Part shown: piece after piece, positions 59,681 through 64,000 of the stretch
Numbering within the stretch: the first letter of the stretch is position 1
Layout of the letters: each line of letters opens with the position of its first letter
Position numbers and translations under genes: made by a program
Notes under the pieces: model-generated
Database searches by the model: none
What the model was told of the DNA's origin: nothing
The model's input: only the letters and a program-made list of their open reading frames with translations
Assembly (NCBI RefSeq): GCF_024198255.1
Contig: NZ_JAJVKW010000007.1
Span: 434,001 to 498,000 of the forward strand
Source of the DNA: Myxococcus guangdongensis
GTDB lineage: Bacteria > Myxococcota > Myxococcia > Myxococcales > Myxococcaceae
DNA length: 64,000 nucleotides
Direction: 5' to 3'

Positions 59681-61411
59681 TCACGCGCGCGACACCGGGA
59701 CGGCGTCGCTGAGCACCTCGCCCGAGAAGCACACCTCGAGCCCGCCATACTCCGACGGGCTCAGGGTCAGGGCCCAGCCATGTGCCTGGGCCACGTCGTG
59801 GGCGATGTGCAGCCCGAGCCCCTGCCCCTCCGGCGCGCGTGTGCGGGCCGCGTTGCCCCGCATGCCCCGGGCGAGCAGCCGCGTGCGCTCGTCCTCGGGG
59901 ATGCCCGGCCCGTCGTCGATGACGCGCAGGTGGAAGCGCCCCTCGCGGGTGCTCTCCAGCACCACCGCCACGTGACCCTCCTCGCGGCCGTAGCGCACGC
60001 CATTGCCCACGACGTTGCTCACGGCCTGCTCGATGAGCGTCACGTCTCCGAGCACCCGCACCGGCACCGCGGGAACGCCGCTCTCCAACGAGATGCGCTG
60101 CTGCCGGGCGATGGGCTGATGACGTCCGAGGACACGGCCCACGACGTCATTGAGGTCCACGGGTGAGCGTTGGACATGGGGAGCGCCGGCCTCCAGTCGC
60201 GTCGCCGCCGCGAGGTTGTGGACCAGGGAGGCCATGTAGTGGGCCTCGCTCATCGCGGAGGCCACCTCCGACGCGGCCACGCGCTCACCGCGTCCCACGC
60301 GCTGCTGCATCGCGGACAGGTGGCCCTGCAGCACCGTGAGCGGTGTCATCACGTCATGGGTCGTGTTGGCCAGGAAGTCACGCAGGCCCTGCTCGCGCGC
60401 CTCCTGGTGCGCCATCCGCGCTTGGATCTCCGCGCGGGCCTCCTGGAAGGCGCGCGCCAGGTCGGCGATCTCATCCCGGCCGCGCACGGCCACCGGCTGC
60501 TCGTAGCCGCTGCGAGCCGAGGCGCGCACGTCCTCGGTGAGCATGCGAATCCTCCGCACCACCGGCCCCAGCGCGAGCACGACGGACGCCACGACGGTGG
60601 AGACCAGCAGGCTCCAGTCCTTCAGCGGAGGCAGGGAGAGCAGCGAAGGAGAAGGCGGTTCCTCGCGGCGCGCGAGGATGAAGGCACACGGCCCCCCTTC
60701 CCACGGCATGCGCAGCAGCACCTCGAGCATGCGGCGTCCGTCCTGCTCGAAGCGGCGAACCACCGTCCCGTCGAGCGCCGCGGCCTTCATCTCCTCCGAC
60801 AACGCAGGGGCCCTCGGATTGAGGGAGACGAACCGGGCGTCATAGGGGAAGTGCTCGACCCGCGCGGGCACACGTCCGCCATTGCCGGGGCCATCCCCCT
60901 CCCCCGGAGAAGGACGCCCGTCCTCGAAGAAGGAGGGACCGAGGCCACTCGGCGTGGACGAACCTGCGCGCCCACGAGCGTCGGGCCCATCCATGAATGC
61001 GCGCGGCCTGGCGCCATCGTCGCCACGAGGTCCACCCTGACGCGGTGGGCGCCCCTCCGCGCCTTCATCGGACGAACGGGGCGCAGGAGGTCGCCCATCA
61101 TCATCACCACGCGGCGAACGGGGCGGAGGCGGTCGCCCATCATCATCACCCCCCGGTGCACGGGGCGGAGGCGGACGCCCATCCTCGCCACGACGAGGAG
61201 GCGGCGCGCCTCGCTCCGAGGGACGCGGGCGCCACGTCTCCGGCGAGGCCTCGCACCGCGAGCGCTCCACCTGCACGCGCGCCAGCGTGGCGGCCTCCAG
61301 CACCTCCTCCTGCGAGCGCTCCCGCAGCGATTGCTGGAAGTACGCCATCGCCACCACGACGGGCAGCACCGCCGCCATCGCCGTGAGCGCCAGGCGCAAG
61401 CGCAGCTTCAC
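59681..61411 (-). CDS. Sensor histidine kinase
   Basis: A 576-residue membrane sensor. It has two membrane helices (about 10-25 and 268-284), with a periplasmic region of about 240 residues between them that is Pro/Arg/Asp-rich and contains three 14-residue repeats (about 75-120). A HAMP-like linker follows. The H-box reads FLANTTHDVMTPLTVLQ (His352), and the N-, G1- and G2-boxes are in VSNVVGNGVRYG, DDGPGIPEDE and GQGLGLHIAH. The GTG start at 61411 overlaps the response regulator stop (GTGA). It is the partner of that regulator. Confidence 0.93.
   Translation of the reverse strand: MKLRLRLALTAMAAVLPVVVAMAYFQQSLRERSQEEVLEAATLARVQVERSRCEASPETWRPRPSERGAPPPRRGEDGRPPPPRAPGGDDDGRPPPPRSPRGDDDGRPPAPRSSDEGAEGRPPRQGGPRGDDGARPRAFMDGPDARGRAGSSTPSGLGPSFFEDGRPSPGEGDGPGNGGRVPARVEHFPYDARFVSLNPRAPALSEEMKAAALDGTVVRRFEQDGRRMLEVLLRMPWEGGPCAFILARREEPPSPSLLSLPPLKDWSLLVSTVVASVVLALGPVVRRIRMLTEDVRASARSGYEQPVAVRGRDEIADLARAFQEARAEIQARMAHQEAREQGLRDFLANTTHDVMTPLTVLQGHLSAMQQRVGRGERVAASEVASAMSEAHYMASLVHNLAAATRLEAGAPHVQRSPVDLNDVVGRVLGRHQPIARQQRISLESGVPAVPVRVLGDVTLIEQAVSNVVGNGVRYGREEGHVAVVLESTREGRFHLRVIDDGPGIPEDERTRLLARGMRGNAARTRAPEGQGLGLHIAHDVAQAHGWALTLSPSEYGGLEVCFSGEVLSDAVPVSRA
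61074..61199. repeat. 42-base tandem repeat inside the histidine kinase gene
   Basis: Three units of 42 bases (61074-61115, 61116-61157, 61158-61199) encode 14-residue Asp/Gly/Arg/Pro units in the periplasmic part of the kinase (GDDDGRPPPPRSP-like). They keep the reading frame, so copy number can vary without breaking the protein. Confidence 0.85.
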
Positions 61412-62082
61412 GAACCATCCCCCGCGACCAGCCGGTAGCCCACGCCCCACACCGTCTCCACGCACTGCGCCGGCGACAGCTTCCTGCGCAGCCGCGACAC
61501 ATGCACGTCCAGCGTCCGCTCCGTCCCCTCGCGCTCCGGGTCCAACACGTGCTCCACCAGCCACTGCCGCGTCACCGCCTCACGAGGCCTGCGCGCCAGC
61601 GCCGCGAGCACCTCGAACTCCACCCGCGTCAACTCCACGACGCGCCCCTCCACGCGCACCTCACGCCCCTGGAAGTCCACGCGCAGCGGCCCCAACTCCA
61701 GCACCGCCTCCGGCCTCTGCAACACCGGCCGGCGCAGCCGCGCGCGCACCCGCTCGATGAGCTCCTCCGGCCAGAACGGCTTCGTCAGGTAGTCGTCCGC
61801 GCCCAGCTTCAGCGCCCGCACCTTGTCCAAGGTGTCGTTGCGCGCGCTCAGGATGAGCACCGGCACCTCCGAAAAAAACCGGAGCGCCTTGAGCATGTCC
61901 AGCCCGTACGTCCCCGGCAGCATCAGGTCCAGCACCACCAGCCCCACGTCGGGGAGCTCGCCGGGCAGGAGCATCCGCCCCTCCGTCCACCACTCCGCCT
62001 CGAAGCCCGCCCCCTTCAGGTGCTCGACGATCTGCGCGCCCAGCCGGGCGTCGTCCTCCACCAGCAGGATTCGCTCCCCCAT
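61408..62082 (-). CDS. OmpR-family response regulator
   Basis: A 224-residue regulator. The receiver domain has the acidic pair (VEDD), the phospho-acceptor Asp in VVLDLMLPG, Ser in ILSARND and Lys in YLTKPFWPEEL. The C-terminal winged helix has the OmpR landmarks ELTRVEFEVLAALA and RTLDVHVSRLRRKL. Its start is coupled to nothing upstream, but the histidine kinase gene overlaps its end. A PmrA-box-like site (62164-62180) lies 82 bases before the start, suggesting self-regulation. Confidence 0.94.
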   Translation of the reverse strand: MGERILLVEDDARLGAQIVEHLKGAGFEAEWWTEGRMLLPGELPDVGLVVLDLMLPGTYGLDMLKALRFFSEVPVLILSARNDTLDKVRALKLGADDYLTKPFWPEELIERVRARLRRPVLQRPEAVLELGPLRVDFQGREVRVEGRVVELTRVEFEVLAALARRPREAVTRQWLVEHVLDPEREGTERTLDVHVSRLRRKLSPAQCVETVWGVGYRLVAGDGS

Positions 62083-62163
62083 GTCCCGCTCGCCTCCTCT
62101 CCCTCCCGGTCACCACGGTGCCGTCACGAATGGATGAATGAAGGCCGACAGTAACCGGAGGTT

Positions 62164-62180
62164 CTTAAGACTCCCTTAAC
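62164..62180 (-). promoter_or_regulatory. PmrA/QseB-box-like direct repeat before the response regulator
   Basis: On the minus strand it reads GTTAAG-GGAGT-CTTAAG, which fits the YTTAAK-N5-YTTAAK box of PmrA/QseB-type OmpR regulators at all but one base. It sits between the ECF sigma gene stop and the regulator start. AT-rich hexamers of this kind are rare in this GC-rich DNA. Confidence 0.5.
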
Positions 62181-62195
62181 GTGGGGCCGGAATCC

Positions 62196-62786
62196 TCAGC
62201 CGCTCCGCCCGAGCACGTCCGCGAGCTTCTCCAGCGCCAGCCGCGCCCGCGTCTTCACCGTGCCCAGCGGATGCCGGGTGCGCTCGGCGATCTCCCGCTG
62301 CGACAGCCCCTCGAAGTAGGCCAGCTCCACCACCTCGCGCTGCTCGGGAGGCAGGGTCCACATCGCCGCGCGCACACGCACCCGGTCCTGCCCCGCGCCC
62401 AACGCGTCGTCGGGGGCCAGCGGCGTGGCGCTCGTCGGAGGCGGATGGTGCACCACGCTCTCGGCCACACGCGCGGCCGTCCCCTGTGAGCGCAGCCGGT
62501 CGATGGCGCGCGTCCGGGCGATGGTCGTCACCCACGTCTCCAGCCCCCCGCGCTCCGGGTCGAAGTCGCGCGAGCGCCGCCACACCTCGATGAACGCCTC
62601 CTGGAGCACCTCCTCCGCGTCCGCGCGCGAGGGCAACAGGCGCAGACACGCCGCGAACGCCCGGGAAGCGCAGCGCGCGTAGACGTCCCGCATGGCGGAG
62701 GCACTGCCCAGGGCCACCTGCTGGAGCAGGGCCCTGTCGGCCGCCGGGTCGCTCGCCCGCTGAGCAGTGGGTGAAGGAAGCGCCAT
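62196..62786 (-). CDS. ECF RNA polymerase sigma factor
   Basis: A 196-residue sigma factor. Region 2 (DAEEVLQEAFIEVWRRSRDF, LETWVTTIARTRAIDRLR) and region 4 (LPPEQREVVELAYFEGLSQREIAERT) are clear. No anti-sigma gene follows; the next minus-strand gene is the two-component regulator. ATG 62786 has GGAAAGG upstream, and a longer frame to 62849 has no similarity. It is divergent from glgE, 220 bases away. Confidence 0.92.
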   Translation of the reverse strand: MALPSPTAQRASDPAADRALLQQVALGSASAMRDVYARCASRAFAACLRLLPSRADAEEVLQEAFIEVWRRSRDFDPERGGLETWVTTIARTRAIDRLRSQGTAARVAESVVHHPPPTSATPLAPDDALGAGQDRVRVRAAMWTLPPEQREVVELAYFEGLSQREIAERTRHPLGTVKTRARLALEKLADVLGRSG

Positions 62787-63006
62787 GCCTTTCCCGGATA
62801 CCGCAACCCGAGGGGCGGATCCCAGCTTCAAGTATGGGCAGCCGGGCACTCAGCCCCTTCGAGTCCACCGGGTGGGCGTCCTCGACCCCCATCCCTAACG
62901 TTCACGAGCCAACGCGGCCGCCGCGCCAGTCGTCCTTCATCAACGCACCCCGCGACACGCCGCCCGGCTTCACTCAACCTCAGACCTATAAGGGCCGCGA
63001 GCCGAT

Positions 63007-64000
63007 ATGAAAGAGCGAATCGGGAGCGTGTTCATCGAGGGCGTCCAGCCCCAGCTCGACGGGGGCCGTCACGCCGTCAAGCGCATCGCCGGGGACAGCC
63101 TCACCGTCCGCGCCGACGTCTTCAAGGAGGGCCATGACGTCCTCGTCGCCGTCGTCCGCTGGCGCCAGGTCTCACCCCAACAGGAGCAGAGCGACTGGGG
63201 CGAGGTCCCCATGCGCGCCCTCGGCAACGACGCCTGGGAGGCCGAGTTCCCCCTGGCTCGCAATGGCCGCTACGAGTACACGATTGAAGCCTGGTCAGAT
63301 TTGTTCCGGACGTGGACCTCCGAGCTGAAGCGCAAGGTGGACGCGGGCCGGGACGTGAAGAGCGAGCTGTTGGAGGGCGCCGCGCTCCTGGAGGGCGCCG
63401 CCGCGCGCGCGAAGCCGGTGGACCCGGACGACGCGCGGGTGCTCACCGAGGCCGCGGTGCGCCTGCGTCAGCCGGCGAGCCCGGACCTCATCGCGGTGGC
63501 GCTCGCGCCGGAGCTGGCCACGGTGGCTTCCACGTATCCGGACCGGACGCTGGCCCGGCGCCATGAGCCGATGCTCCAGGTCTTCGCGGACCGGGAGAAG
63601 GCGCGCTTCGGGGCGTGGTACGAGTTCTTCCCGCGCTCGGCGAAGCGCGACGGCCGCACCCACGCGACCTTCCAGGACGCGGAAGTCTGGCTGCCGTACA
63701 TCCAGAAGCTGGGCTTCGACGTGGTGTACCTGCCGCCCATCCACCCCATCGGCCGCACCGCGCGCAAGGGGAAGAACAACAGCCTCAAGGCGGGCCCCGA
63801 CGACGTCGGCAGCCCGTGGGCCATCGGCGCCGCGGAGGGAGGCCACAAGGCGGTGCACCCCAGCCTGGGCACGCTCGCGGACTTCCGTCACTTCCTGCAG
63901 GCCGCGCAGTCGCACGGCATCGAGGTGGCGCTGGACCTGGCCTACCAGTGCTCGCCGGACCACCCGTACGTGAAGGAGCATCCGGAGTGGTTCCAGCGCC
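63007..64000 (+). CDS. glgE: Alpha-1,4-glucan:maltose-1-phosphate maltosyltransferase, 5' part
   Basis: The first 331 codons of a GH13-type enzyme that extends alpha-1,4-glucan from maltose 1-phosphate. The N-terminal domain (VFIEGVQPQLDGGRHAVKR) and the GlgE hallmark YLPPIHPIGRTARKGKNN near residue 245, then GSPWAIG and LDLAYQCSPDHPY, are convincing. The catalytic Asp/Glu lie beyond the right edge. A CTATAA-like -10 (around 62990) is a possible promoter, but no clear -35 is seen. The surface GH13 lipoprotein at 35112 is not part of this locus. Confidence 0.92.
   Translation, partial: MKERIGSVFIEGVQPQLDGGRHAVKRIAGDSLTVRADVFKEGHDVLVAVVRWRQVSPQQEQSDWGEVPMRALGNDAWEAEFPLARNGRYEYTIEAWSDLFRTWTSELKRKVDAGRDVKSELLEGAALLEGAAARAKPVDPDDARVLTEAAVRLRQPASPDLIAVALAPELATVASTYPDRTLARRHEPMLQVFADREKARFGAWYEFFPRSAKRDGRTHATFQDAEVWLPYIQKLGFDVVYLPPIHPIGRTARKGKNNSLKAGPDDVGSPWAIGAAEGGHKAVHPSLGTLADFRHFLQAAQSHGIEVALDLAYQCSPDHPYVKEHPEWFQR

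Overview
The window reads as chromosome of a myxobacterium, most likely family Myxococcaceae. GC content is very high, with GC-ending codons throughout. Lipoproteins and secreted proteins with Asp-Ala-Gly/Pro linkers are abundant. There is a PilZ protein of the Myxococcus paralogue type, five receptor-type Ser/Thr kinases, and an FHA-domain sigma-54 activator. I saw no rRNA, tRNA, transposon, prophage or CRISPR array. The genus is an inference from gene style, not from a search.

Layout. 1-3569 (minus): a tightly coupled run of a soluble S24/S26-type peptidase, a PqqD-like protein, a lipoprotein and a large secreted beta-propeller protein that runs off the left edge. 3709-12126 (minus): housekeeping and envelope genes, namely hisS, psd, a lipoprotein, a phosphoesterase, a PilZ protein, a PfkB sugar kinase and an Mla/MCE lipid transporter (E-F-D order). 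12300-15068 (plus): a zinc-finger protein, an outer-membrane barrel-like protein and a lipoprotein. 15200-21791 (minus): a coupled set with an RluA pseudouridine synthase, an M16 peptidase pair, a LuxR-type response regulator, a PEGA-domain pseudokinase and a zinc-ribbon protein. 21840-30429: a HAD 5'-nucleotidase, an RsmJ-like methyltransferase, a di-haem DUF1111 oxidoreductase, a GAF-GGDEF cyclase overlapping an FtsB-like gene, a TlpA-like lipoprotein and Fur. 30785-40179: small zinc-ribbon and hypothetical proteins, a PHP protein with a Gly/Arg tail, a GH13 lipoprotein, and a DUF4331/TPR pair.

The centrepiece is 40369-55103: five paralogous membrane Ser/Thr kinases in tandem on the minus strand, divergent from one FHA-sigma54 activator. 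All five share the cytoplasmic kinase module and a conserved tail to it, a single membrane segment, and an extracytoplasmic TPR-like unit with an invariant C-X9-C. The three distal copies also carry an unfamiliar outer domain with two invariant cysteines. The two proximal copies lack it and have two TPR-like units instead. One kinase has ten cytoplasmic PRRT repeats that could be phospho-acceptors. The natural hypothesis is an envelope-stress or redox-sensing phosphorelay onto the FHA activator.

55365-64000: lipoprotein, Cys-rich and small membrane proteins, an ankyrin-SUKH fusion, a two-component pair preceded by a PmrA-box-like direct repeat, an ECF sigma factor, and the start of glgE. Gene starts are predictions from ribosome-binding sites, overlaps and family alignment by eye.
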